Assembly (NCBI GenBank): GCA_007644065.1
Contig: VJWN01000013.1
Location: 558,001-622,000 of the forward strand
Length of the DNA: 64,000 nucleotides
From: Margaritispora aquatica
Taxonomy: Eukaryota; Ascomycota; Leotiomycetes; Helotiales; Discinellaceae
Direction of reading: 5' to 3'
The notes beneath the pieces are model-generated. The model searched no databases. It was not told the DNA's origin and was given only the letters and a program-made list of their open reading frames with translations. Positions 31,007 to 41,746 of this stretch are shown piece after piece (the stretch's first letter is position 1; the number at the start of each line of letters is the position of its first letter). Both the position numbers and the translations under genes were made by a program.

Positions 31007-32944
31007 TCATCCCTCCTGACCATTCGCATCTGCTTCATCATCACTATTATCATCCGTTCTGGCCGGAGCTTTGCTCTGCCTAGCTGCAGCAATACCTCCA
31101 GCTGTGACCCACAAGAAGAAATCCGTCTTGTAGTTATCGATATGATGGAAGAAAGTATGATACTGGTGATCCCGCTCTTCCTCCCTGAAGATCCGGTCAT
31201 AGATCTCCCTCTGCTTGAACTCATCCATCTCCTTTTGGTATTTGTCGAAGTCGAGCTTCTCGCGGTTGTACTCCTTAACTGCCTTCTCGTTGTATGAGTC
31301 GAACACGGGGCGCTCGAGTAACAATCCTAGTCCCGGAGCTTTGGGAATGCTGATGTTGGCTGGACCGTAGCTTTCTTTGATGATGTCGGTCTTGGAGCCG
31401 CAGCGGACTACTAGGGCGACCATGGCTACCATCTTTCGGATCTGGTGCATCATGAACGATTGTCCGTGGACCTTAAGCGACAGCCACTCGGTATCATTAA
31501 TGATGACTGGCTCTGGCCCGACCTTGAAAGATCGGATGACTCGCCTTGCTGATGGATCCGAGAACGACTTTTGGATTGTGTAGTTGTGGAAGTTGCACGT
31601 TCCAAGATAGCAATTCAGAGCTTCCTGGACCCTAGCTCGGCGAGCATCTGATATTCGGTAGGCTTTCTTGGCAGTGATATATGCTGCCTTGATGTCTCTG
31701 ACTGCTTGCTCTAGAGGGCTGAACGATGTGACTGGGATCTCGCCTCTGTGGTCAGTGGCTGGCTCCTTCGCTTCGACGGCTTGCTTCTTTTTCGGAGGTC
31801 CTTCATCTTCTGGAGAGCGAGATCTCTTTAACGTGATAGGGGTTGTGACTTCAGCACTGTCCACTGGTTCTCCTGCTTCCTGAATGATCTCCACGGTTGG
31901 CTCTGGTTTCGTAGCCTCCGCTGGAGGTGCAGTATCTTCCTTTTTTACTGCTTCGATATCTTCGCTAGAGTCATATATTATGGCCTCGACGTTCTTCCTC
32001 AGCTCAGGGTCAAGCCTTTCTAGGATAGGCTTAACGTATTTCTCATCCGTATCCGCCCAGAACGTTGCAATGTCTTGCTGAAGGGATTGATATGTCTCGA
32101 AGATGCCCTCTTGCTCAGCTGATTTTACAAGCTCCTTGCCTAGGAAGCTTGATGGATGTGGTGGTAGGAACGAGAAGGTAGGGATTAGGTATTCATACCA
32201 TCTCGAATCGCAAGTTTGGTAACAGCTGAAAGCTCCATTGGTTCTCTCAATTCCCCATACTCGGATCTGCGATGGAAGGTTTTCGTTGATGGTTTGAACA
32301 ATATTTGGTTCCTCGACAATGAGCTTGAGTGAAATGACATTGCCTGCAGCATGAACACCCTTATCTGTGCGTGCACATCGTACAAGTGATGACTTCTTTG
32401 GATCATCTGCATTCGCCTTGGAAATTGCACCTGCCGCAACGAAAGCTTTGAAAAGGTCTCCTTCAATGGTCTTCTCCAGAGCATTGATTTGCATTCCCTT
32501 GTAACCAGAACCAGCATAGCCAATCATAACAGCAACCTTATGCTTGGGTTTCCTCGTCTCGGCAGCAATTTCTTCAGCTGTGAATGGCGAGTCTTGAACG
32601 ACACCATCTTCTTCCGCTTTTCGTTTCTTCGCATCCTGTTGCTCTTGGTTCCGTTTTCTCTTGTCTATATCCGTGCGGCTGTTAAATTAGTCAAGCAATA
32701 ATAGAGATTAGACTCGTACTAACTTCCACTCCCCTCGACCCATATCCTTCTGGCGCTTTCCACCGCGCTCTTTAGATCCCGCACCACCTCTGCCTCCGCC
32801 GCCGCGACCTCGACCAAATCCTCGACCACCACCCCCTCGACCTCGACCCCTCGAGTTCCTGTCCTTATTCCTGTCCCCATTGTTGCGATCTGACGATTTG
32901 CTCTCGCTGGGACCGGACGTAGAAGCTGCAGAATTGTCGGCCAT
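31007..32944 (-). CDS. PUS1: tRNA pseudouridine synthase Pus1, TruA family (630 aa)
   Basis: Isomerises several uridines in tRNA (and U2 snRNA in yeast) in the nucleus. Two exons, 32724-32944 and 31007-32678, with a 45-nt intron using a GTTAGT donor; total 631 codons. Splicing gives GEWNRTDIDKRKRN, the only phase that keeps the frame open. The catalytic core starts KVAVMIGYAGSGYKGMQ; catalytic Asp lies in CARTDKGVHA. Other family motifs are DSRWYEYLIPT, CNFHNYT and HQIRKMVAMVALVVR. A long insertion rich in Glu/Lys/Pro (about residues 300-370) separates the halves, as in eukaryotic Pus1. The first exon adds an unusual Arg-Gly-rich tract (about residues 30-60) that could bind RNA or be arginine-methylated. 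Divergent from TFIIE-alpha. Confidence 0.93.
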
Positions 32945-33369
32945 TTTCGTAGAATTTGAGATCTCATAGCCTCAATTGGTTTCGAGGAGCATTTTGTCAA
33001 CAGCCTTTTGATAAGGCTGTCGAGAAGAAAAAAGGCGGGATGACGCTAATCTTGTTCTAGACTAGCATTTTCACAAGGCTGCAACTCTTGAGCTGCTCTT
33101 TGATTTCACTTTCGCCGAAACTGCCTATTCTTCAATTGATTTCTATCTACAAGCGCACATCCAGATTTTTGTTCTTCATCCTAATCGCCTCTGTTCACAC
33201 ATGCGACCAAGTCGATTGTGAATATCATGGGCTTCTCAATCTCTTGTTAATACACATTTTGTGATCCTTCCTCACGTACTCTCTGTCGATCTTCAAAATC
33301 ACCTCGGAATATCGATTCGTCGTGTAGCAGTGTACCAATTCCTTCATACAAGAGCGAGAGACCTTTAAT
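32945..33369. other. Divergent PUS1 / TFIIE-alpha promoter region
   Basis: About 425 nt between start codons. A short TTTTGATAAGGCTGTC / CTTTTGA-like duplication is the only structure seen (near 32998-33020 and 33068-33080). No gene. Confidence 0.4.
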
Positions 33370-34769
33370 ATGGAACTCGCGCAGAGTCTCGTGCGATCTG
33401 TCGCGCGTGCATTCCACGAAACTAAAGCTGTCCTTGTGATTGATGCGCTCGTTCTCCACTCAGCGTATGGGCTCCAGCTCTAGACCTTTTGAGGTACGCA
33501 CGACTGACTTTCTACAGACTCCGCGATGATGATCTTGCCTACTTGATGGGTATGAACACTAAAGAGGTTCACAAGCTTTGTGGTGCCCTGAGAGAAGCTC
33601 GCCTTCTGGCTGTGTAAGACTTACTGCACGCAGTATGCTACGGCTGGCTAACCCATACCAGACACACTCGAGCGGAACAGAAGGAGGGTCAGCAGCGTCC
33701 TATGAATCGAACTTATTACTTCATCGACTATCGAGCTAGCATTGATGCCATCAAATGGAAGGTCTATCAGTTGAATTTGAAAGTTCAAGGCAACACGGTC
33801 CCCGCCTCCGAGCGAAAAGAGTACTTCTGCAAGCGATGCAAATCTGAATGGACGACAATGGAGGTCTTGGATGGATGGTGCGCGGAAGGATTCCAATGCC
33901 ATAAGTGTGGTTTTATTCTTGACGTAAATACCGAAAACAACCACGGCGGTCACGAACAATCCACCAAATACCACTCACAGTTTCGATTTATCACTGATCT
34001 CCTACCAAAAATCGATGAAGTTATTATTCCAGAGAACACATTTGATAAAGCACTGGCAAACCAAAAGAAGGTCATCCGGGAGGAAACCAACCCTGCGAAC
34101 GAAACCGTGCCCGTCGACTTTAACTCAAACAAGCCTACAGCAGTCCGAGGCATGAGCAACATTGGCCCTACCTCTATCGCGATCACCCTTACAGCATCTG
34201 AGGGACTAACGGAAGCAGAGGCACTTGCTGAAGAAGCTCGAAAGGAGAAGGTCGCAGCACAGAATGCTATGCCTGTACATTTCACACACAGCACAATTAC
34301 AGGCGAGCAGGTCAGAGGCTTGAATCAACCAACTGGCCTTCCCGTGAAGACTACAAGCTTTGACAACAAGAAATCTGGCATCGACACATCCATGAATGAC
34401 GATGATGAGTTTGATGGAGCTGATTATTTTGAGCGACTTAAGGCAGAGACTGCAAGAGAAGCTGCAAGGGAGCAAGAAGAAGAGTATGAAACAGATGATG
34501 AGGAAGAGGATGAGGACGGCTTTGAAGATGTACCAACGAACGTTGGTACACCGGCTAGTTCATCTGCAATCCCTAATGGTCTTACTGGGGTCCTCAAGAA
34601 GGGCAATAGCGCATCTGGAAGTGGTACCAGCACAGGCGTAAACAGTCCGGTGACAGGACCTGGGACACCTGGTGATGATGGACGACCTGCAAAGAAGCTT
34701 CGAATTGAAGAGCCCGTCGCTAAGGAAGAAGACGAAAGCGAAGAGGACATGGCATTTGAGGATGTCTGA
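33370..34769 (+). CDS. TFA1: Transcription initiation factor TFIIE, alpha subunit (432 aa)
   Basis: Recruits and stimulates TFIIH at RNA polymerase II promoters. Three exons: 33370-33464, 33518-33613 and 33662-34769; total 433 codons. The winged-helix N-domain is assembled from all three exons (MELAQSLVRSVARAF, then LRDDDLAYLMGMNTKEVHKL, then NRTYYFIDYRASIDAIKWK). Zinc ribbon around residues 120-150: CKRCKSEW and CHKCGF give the C-x2-C...C-x2-C pattern. The C-terminal part is acidic (EEEYETDDEEEDEDGFEDV and the final EDESEEDMAFEDV), the region that contacts TFIIH p62/Tfb1 in other species. The largest open frame alone would miss the winged helix. Confidence 0.94.
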
Positions 34770-35332
34770 GCCTTCAGGTGGAGATTTCACGCATTGTTGG
34801 GCTGGGTATAATGGCGTTTGGCGTTGATATATGCTTGAGCCAAAATGGGGTCGGGGTTTAAAAATCCATGGGCTGCTCGGACATATAGAATGCTTGCTTG
34901 GCAAACAAGACAGCAAGACTGTAATTCTAGTGCATTTACATATGAAGAACCTAAACTCGATTTTAAAGCTATGAATTTTTAGATGCGAGGTCATCTCTGT
35001 TCCTATTAAAATGTAAGAAGGATAGAAAAGCTAGCAGAGCCTCATAAACCTCATTAAGGTGACATTCACTAGGCATTCAAGGGTGATGACCTCATGTGAG
35101 ACTTTCTTTCAACCCCTCCATCAAGTTGTCGCAAACGTGACCACAGCTCAACCAGATCGCACTTGTCCTAGATTCTTTTGCGATTGAAAGCGTAGGATGC
35201 CAAACTCGAAATCTACCGAAAGATGAGTTTCCCTCTTCCAATTTGGGAGGCGCGGCGACTGGATTACTTGAACTTCTATTCTATCAGTACGCAAAACCAC
35301 TCCCACCCTAAACAATCACCAGAAGCTCAGCA
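34770..35332. other. Intergenic, with a uORF overlapping the next start
   Basis: About 560 nt. An ATG-started 39-codon frame at 35223-35342 overlaps the first codons of the polymerase gene in another frame. Otherwise no gene recognised. Confidence 0.5.
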
Positions 35333-37147
35333 ATGTCCTTGACTTTTCCATCGATTTATCTCCTGCCTATGGGTTTTGAAAAGAACCCGCATGGTCTCCA
35401 TGAACTAGAGCGAAAAATAGGCGTGGTTTGGAATATTCGGGAAGCAGAGCTGGTGCTTGGCAAGCTGTCCAAAAAGACGAGAGCGGTGCACGAGTTAAAG
35501 CAAAGAAATTTGTTCACGGTAGACCTTAATCCCACCGACAATAATGATGAGGGTAATGGTGAGCCACAGCAGAAGAGGCGTAAAATGGATGCGGAGGCAA
35601 AGCAAGTCATATCTTTAGATTCAGATACAGAATCTGGAACAGATGATGAAGTTTCTCAAAAGCCTTTCATCAAGAAAGGCACAATCAAGGTTCTCAATCT
35701 TGCATGGTACACGAGCTCGCTGGAGGCAGGCGAGTTACTTCCAGTCGAAAAATATCTCGTCTATGAGGGTCGAATTGTTGATGCAGCTAAAACTTCACCA
35801 ATTGAGAGAAGAACCTTAGGACCGCCACCCAGTCTAGGGAGTTTCAACAACCATCAAAATAATATTCTTTCAGGTCAAAAACGGCCTTTTGCCCATCACC
35901 ATCGATCGCGAGCCTATGGTGGCTCTCAGAGTCAGCCTCCACTACTTCAAGAGACTACGGAAGATCACGACGCTGTACTCCCACCGATTCCTGAGTACCT
36001 CCACACTATCTACTCATGCCAGAGACCAACTCCCTTGCACTGTCCAAACGAAGCGTTTGTTGCGCAACTTCGTATCATGAGGAAAGGTCGTATGCTCGAA
36101 GATGAAAGTATGCGTGCGCGAGCATATAACGGAGCTATTGCTACTGTTGCTTCTTACCCATATACCATCACTTCTGCATATGAGGTCAAACGTCTCCCAA
36201 ATTGTGGCGACAAGATTGCTCGTGCATGGTTGGATTGGTACGAGAATGGACACATTCAAGAAGCGCAGGATTTCCTCAACGATCAGAAGTTTCAAACGCT
36301 TTCGCTGTTCTACGACGTCCATGATGTTGGCCAGAAAACCGCCCTAGAATTATGGAAGAAAGGCTACAGAGATCTGGACGATCTCGTTGTACACGAATGG
36401 GAGAAACTAACTCGCGGCCAGCAGATTGGAGTCAAGTTCTGTGAGGAGTTTCGGCAACGCATTCCACGACCCGAGGTTGAAAAGATCGCAAACAAAGTCC
36501 TCGAATACGCCAATCTCATCCACCCTGGTTTTCAGATGGTGATTTGTGGCGGCTACAGACGTGGCAAAGAAAATTCTGGCGATGTCGATGTCATCCTCAC
36601 TCATCCTGATGAAGACTGTACTGCATTCGTTTTGGAGAAAATCCTCGAGGACTTGGAAGATCCCGAAGAAGCTGGCTATATCACTCACCGTCTAGAATAT
36701 GGTTTTACAAACAGCAATCGGAACCAAGCACCCCTTCTTGCAAAAGGGGGAACTGCCAAGAAACGCAGTGGTTTTGATACTCTAGATCACGCCTTTGTAG
36801 TCTGGCAGGAGCCGACATGGGATACAATGGAAGAGGATTTGCAGAATGATCCGAACGCCAAAAACCCGAATGTGCATCGGAGACTGGATATCATCATCAG
36901 TCCATGGAAGACGGCTGGTTGTGCAGTGTTGGGATGGACGGGAGGAACGATGTTCGAGCGTGACTTGAGAGCCTATTGTCGCAAGGAGAAGGGGTGGAAG
37001 TTTGATAGTAGTGGGATTCGGAATTTGGCGACGGAGGTATGGATTGATCTCGAGAATGGAGCGGAGACTATGCTGGAGAAGGAGAGGAAGGTATTTGAAG
37101 GGCTGGGACTCGAGTGGAGGGAACCAACAGAGAGGTGTACGGATTAG
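35333..37147 (+). CDS. POL4: Family X DNA polymerase (Pol4 / mu-beta-lambda type), 604 aa
   Basis: Gap-filling repair polymerase for non-homologous end joining and base excision, acting in the nucleus. Single exon. Region 1-150 starts FPSIYLLPMGFE and fits a divergent BRCT domain; a Ser/Asp-rich linker follows. Helix-hairpin-helix segments: RLPNCGDKIARAW (about residue 288) and HDVGQKTALELWKKG (about 327). Palm motifs: GGYRRGK and SGDVDVILTH carry the first two catalytic Asp, and RRLDIIISPW the third. The steric-gate region GWTGGTMFERDLR follows. Length is typical of fungal Pol4. The ATG used matches the BRCT start; an upstream ATG at 35223 opens a short overlapping frame and may be a uORF or part of a spliced leader. 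Confidence 0.92.
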   Translation: MSLTFPSIYLLPMGFEKNPHGLHELERKIGVVWNIREAELVLGKLSKKTRAVHELKQRNLFTVDLNPTDNNDEGNGEPQQKRRKMDAEAKQVISLDSDTESGTDDEVSQKPFIKKGTIKVLNLAWYTSSLEAGELLPVEKYLVYEGRIVDAAKTSPIERRTLGPPPSLGSFNNHQNNILSGQKRPFAHHHRSRAYGGSQSQPPLLQETTEDHDAVLPPIPEYLHTIYSCQRPTPLHCPNEAFVAQLRIMRKGRMLEDESMRARAYNGAIATVASYPYTITSAYEVKRLPNCGDKIARAWLDWYENGHIQEAQDFLNDQKFQTLSLFYDVHDVGQKTALELWKKGYRDLDDLVVHEWEKLTRGQQIGVKFCEEFRQRIPRPEVEKIANKVLEYANLIHPGFQMVICGGYRRGKENSGDVDVILTHPDEDCTAFVLEKILEDLEDPEEAGYITHRLEYGFTNSNRNQAPLLAKGGTAKKRSGFDTLDHAFVVWQEPTWDTMEEDLQNDPNAKNPNVHRRLDIIISPWKTAGCAVLGWTGGTMFERDLRAYCRKEKGWKFDSSGIRNLATEVWIDLENGAETMLEKERKVFEGLGLEWREPTERCTD

Positions 37148-37791
37148 TTTTAGTTTCGTATTGACGAAGGGCGAAGGGTCATGGTCATAGTCATGGTATT
37201 CAGTTATACCTTAGCGGTTACTTATGTCAATACAGAATTTTCCAACATCCCTTATGAGAACGATTCTCCGTTGCAATGTACCCAGTGACTTACTTTCCAC
37301 ACACCGCACTTCTGCTTCTACAATACCTACCTACCTACCTACATATGCAGGAAGCATTCTTCCTCCTCGCGCGCAGTAGCTCCAAGCACCCCACTCTCGG
37401 TTATGTTGCCTCATGTGCCACCGGACTACATATGTCCTACCCTACCCTGCCCTGCTTCCCAACACCGAAATGCGAATAGAATCATGTCGCTCGTGCAGAA
37501 CAATGGAGTATTATGCTCTCGGCCCGATCAGATGTTGGGGAAAGGAAAGGCGACCCCGCCGTTTGAGGAGCTGGGCTGGAGCTGGAGCTAGAGCTGAGCT
37601 GACTTGACCCCAGATTTGTGATTTGTGATTGTTCCCCAGTTTGTGCATTAGCACCACTTAAGAATATTTACGTTTTCTTCTCTGCTGTTTTGTTTGCTCT
37701 TAGCTGTTGTTCTTGTATATTCTCTCGCCATTTGAGGGGTATTGAGATACGGATTATAACGATTCTGAGTGAAATACTAGGCGGCATCAAA
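37148..37791. other. Intergenic upstream of MFS permease
   Basis: About 640 nt with short CTAC and GGAGCTGGAGCT repeats (about 37327-37342 and 37565-37600). Frames here lack an ATG continuous with the permease. No gene seen. Confidence 0.55.
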
Positions 37792-39681
37792 ATGAATCAA
37801 GCTTCTGATTTGGATTCTGGGGTGAAAACGGCAAGGAGATCAAGTGATTTTGAACAGGTAGAACTTAACAAAGAGGAGGTAAGAGATCCAAAGCTTTCTA
37901 CTAAATTCAGTATTGACCGCTCATCTCAGGCTGGTGTTCGACATCTAGATGCTCTGTCAACTGAGCGAACAGCAGAGGACAAAGCTCTCGTGTGGAAGCA
38001 GGACTTACGGATCGTGCCTCTTTGTGCTTTCATCTACTTGCTATGCTATCTCGATCGCTCGAACATTGGTTAGTCTCTCTTATTTTCAAAGCACATCACA
38101 AACTGACAAAAAGCAGGAAATGCCAAAACACTAAATGCATCAACACACAATGACCTCTTGACCACAACTCACATGACCAACTACCAATACATCATCGCCC
38201 TAATGGTCTTCCTCATCGCCTACGCCATCTTCGAAGTCCCATCCAACTATTTCCTCAAGAAGCTCACGCCCAGCAAATGGATCGCCTTCCTGATGTTTTC
38301 CTGGGGCGCCGTGACGATGTGTTTGGGTGCGACGCAGAACTTCGCCGGCGTGACAGTCGTGCGCTTCATCCTAGGTATGTTCGAAGCAGGCCTGTTCCCA
38401 GGATTAGTGTATTACCTCACGTTCTGGTATCGCACCGATGAGCGCTCCATTCGCGTAGCGTTTATTCTGGCTTCGGCTACGCTTGCGGGTGCGTTTGGTG
38501 GTGCGATTGCGTTTGGAGTGGGCCATATGAATGGTGCTCATGGAATGCCGGCGTGGAGGTGGTTGTTTATTCTTGAGGGGATTCCATCGTGTTTGTCGTC
38601 TATTGCGGTGTTCTTTTTGCTGCCAGATTATCCAGAGACGGTAAGCTGGTTGAGTACGGAAGAGAAAGAACTTGCTGTGAGAAGACTTGAGTTTGAGGCT
38701 AGTCATGGGCATGATGAGAGCTTGACTTGGGAGCAGGCGAAGGAGACGTTGATGGATTGGAGATTGTATGGTCATTATGCTGTAAGTGTTTCGTATCTTA
38801 CGAGTGGACCAAAAGCCCTGCTTGCTGATGAGGATAGATATATTTCGGCATTTCTACACCGTTTTCAAGCTTATCGCTGTTTACGCCCAGCTTAACTGCT
38901 GGATTGGGCTTCAAAGATCTAACAGCGCAGGTGAGTAGGTTTCTAGTGAAATGCTACTTAGACTAACAATGATAGCTGATGACTGTCCCGCCATATGCTG
39001 TTGCTTGTTAGTGTATACTTTCGAAAGAGATGGGTATAAGGCTAACCTCATGTAGATGTTGTTACCATACTCGTATCTTATTCAGCGGATCACTTCAATG
39101 CGCAAGTACCCAAAATTCAATATGTTTTGGGCTTGAGTGCTAATGTTCAAGATAGGCGAAGTCTACACGCAGCATTGTTTGCATCGATCGGAGCAGCTGG
39201 CTTTCTGGCATCAGCAGTACTCCCTCCACAAGCTTACCACGTAATCCCCGCTTGCCTTGCCTTGATGATACTTGAACTGACGTAGTGATCTAGTCTCGGT
39301 ACGGTTGCCTTATCGTAGCAGCATCTGGAGCTTTCTCCTGGTACATCATCCCCATATCATGAACAAGATTGCTCGCTAACAGCAAAAAGTATTCCTCCAC
39401 TACTCGGCTGGCTCTCTTCAAACCTACACACCACAGGTGCAGTCGGTCTTGCGATAGCAATTAACATCTCGGTTGGTGCACCAGGCCAAATAGCAGGAGT
39501 TTGGATCTACAAAGCCAATGAAGCCAAGAAAGGCTATCCTACTGGCCACTGGACCAATGCCGCCCTGCTCTTCTTTGTAGCTGCAGGTTGTTTGTGCTTG
39601 AGATTGTACTATGGAATGTTAAATCGCAGGATTTTGAAGGGCCAGGCGGGTAAAGAAGTCAAGAGGTTGTATAGATACTAG
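37792..39681 (+). CDS. MFS permease of the Dal5/allantoate (anion:cation symporter) family (511 aa)
   Basis: Plasma-membrane proton symporter; relatives carry allantoate, nicotinate, pantothenate or similar organic anions, and the substrate here is unknown. Eight exons: 37792-38068, 38117-38781, 38838-38930, 38976-39006, 39056-39101, 39156-39240, 39294-39340 and 39390-39681; total exactly 512 codons. Twelve hydrophobic helices are expected. Family marks: YLDRSNIGNA after helix 1 (split by intron 1), FEVPSNYFLKK, FILGMFEAGLFPGLVYYLTFWYR, EGIPS, and the C-terminal NARSLHAALFASIGAAGF and GAPGQIAGVWIYK. Intron 5 (39102-39155) must use a GC donor (GCAAGT) to keep the frame and the NARSLHA motif. 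A 31-nt exon (38976-39006) is among the shortest here. The frame over the first two exons alone would stop after about 245 residues and look truncated. Confidence 0.9.
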
Positions 39682-40634
39682 TATGACTATTATCTCTATT
39701 GCATCCGCTTCAAGGTACAAATACATCAATAAGAAAGAAGTGTTGCAATAATTGGGCTATCAGTAATCAGTGCACCACTAGATGACGTGATCAAGCCCTC
39801 ATTGATGCTCATTCACGGCGGCATTGGAGTACAAAACAAGATGCATCCCCATCCCATTCACTTCTACCACTTTTTGCTTTGCTCTCTTTTTCTTTCGCAC
39901 CTGCACCATACCACAGCAAAGTACCGCGATGAGTTATACCTTCCAAAAAATATCTTACTCCGTACAAAGATGAAGGCTTCTAGAACTACTTCTTCCAATC
40001 ACCGCCACCTCGGCGTAAAGATCGTCAGGAAGCGATAGTGCTTACTTCGCTCAACCTTAGCTGCACGACATCCCAACCATTAGGCTGGGGATTCCTATTC
40101 CCATGCATCCTTTCTCTTCATCAACATCACCTCCTCCTCCTCAGCGATGTTTTGCTCCGTCTCATCGAGGTTTTGCTCCATCAATTGACTTCAATTGAGC
40201 CGACATCAAGCCTCTTTGTCTCGTGTTCGGAATTCCGGGATACGCACTGCGTCTCGCGCGGATAGTTGCTTCTGGCCGGCAGGAAAGTTGCGCCGAGGTC
40301 TTGGACAAGGCGTTCATCACTCCACCGTTTGGCCTACGATGGAGGAACGGACGTTCCATTTCCATGCGAGAGGACAGATACCGCAATTGAGGAGATCTGC
40401 GAAACCTTGAGACGGTAGTTCTGTTGCGTTCTCTCCTTTTCTGTGCTAAAGAGTAAGGATAAGTTGTGAAATAAAGATTCCATTCTCTATCAATCTCCCA
40501 CTTCTTTCTTTCTTTCTTGATATACGAACATCAAACTTTCTTTCCACTAAATTTCAACTTTGCGATCAATTACAGCGCAAATACACAGAAAGTCAAACAA
40601 TAGAAACCAGAGTATCGCAATCAAAACCGCAGAT
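39682..40634. other. Intergenic
   Basis: About 950 nt between the permease and MAPEG genes. Several short frames occur, none with a domain. It carries a short TTTC/TTTCTTTC run near 40505-40518. Nothing else recognised. Confidence 0.55.
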
Positions 40635-41127
40635 ATGGTAGCCATCAACATCGACCCCAACTACGGGTATGCGCTCCCAATTCCTCATCCCAGACAACCC
40701 AGCTAACCCCCCTCATAGCTACGTCCTCCTCGCCGCAACTTCCACCTTCATCCTCAACACCATCCACGGTGTCAACACAGGCAAATACCGCAAGGCAGCC
40801 AAGGTTGACTACCCAGCGTGCTACGCACCCTCATCGCGCACAGACACCGCCGCCAACCAGTTCAATTGCGCGCAGCGCGCCCACGCAAACTTCACCGAGA
40901 ACCATGTGTCGGCTTTAGTTCCAATGTTGTTGGCTGGTTTGCAATACCCCATCCCGGCCGCGGCGATGGGCGCCGGATGGAGCGTCAGCAGGTATCTCTA
41001 CATGACGGGTTATAGCACGGGAGGTAATGGAAGGGGAAGGTATAATGGTGCCACGTTCTGGTTGTTCCAGTTTGGATTGATGGGCTTGACGGCTTACAGT
41101 GGGTTGAGCTTGATTATGGGGTGGTAG
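40635..41127 (+). CDS. MAPEG-family membrane protein, microsomal glutathione S-transferase 3-like (146 aa)
   Basis: Two exons, 40635-40666 (32 nt) and 40719-41127, with a 52-nt intron; total 147 codons. Small ER/membrane protein with four hydrophobic helices. After splicing the start reads MVAINIDPNYGYVLLAATSTFILN. The family-typical loop after helix 1 contains RKAAKVDYPACYAP, and the pattern FNCAQRAHANFTENH matches the glutathione-contact motif FNxxQRxHxNxxE. Helices 3-4 follow (LVPMLLAGLQYPIPAAAMGAG, WLFQFGLMGLTAYSGLSLIMGW). Relatives have glutathione transferase/peroxidase activity on lipophilic substrates. Confidence 0.93.
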
Positions 41128-41746
41128 AGAGCGGTAATGTGAGATGAGTGGTGTATAATAACGAGGAGGAAGATACCACGAATGCATGGACTTTTGAACA
41201 TGGGAGGCTGAGGAATTGTTGTGCGCATCATTTTGCATTTGTCCTGTTCACCACTTTCTACGATTCAAGCCCACTGATTCGAGAGTGATACGATACTCTG
41301 GAAATGACGAGTTCTACGAAGGAACGTTGCAGCTCGGATTAACCTTTATAAAGGTCTTGCTCGAGGTGTCTGTTCAACCTGATTTTTCACTGACCCAAAT
41401 GCATTGCACATCGAAGTAAAGTGGCAAGTACGACGAGAGGCAGCAGTGAGCGATGTCACATGAGTGGCCCGGACTTTTACTGCAGTTCTGTGCTTCTCGA
41501 GCTTCTGCATTTTATCTATCTGCGAGTACATCATACTTTCTTCACAGAGTCTTGCATCTACCCAACATCTCCAATTTAGTTCTCCCCGTCCTTCAGGTCA
41601 TCTTATTCTCAAAAGTGCCACTTTATTGAAGTAGCTCTTTGAGTTCGGTACATGCTGAAAGCGGCCATCATTATTTATGCTCTCAGTGTTGAAACAACTA
41701 CTCATCAGAAATAGACACACAAGATCTCCACGAATACTTCACCGTA
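41128..41746. other. Convergent intergenic region
   Basis: About 620 nt between the MAPEG stop and the 3' end of the coiled-coil gene. No gene recognised. Confidence 0.6.
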
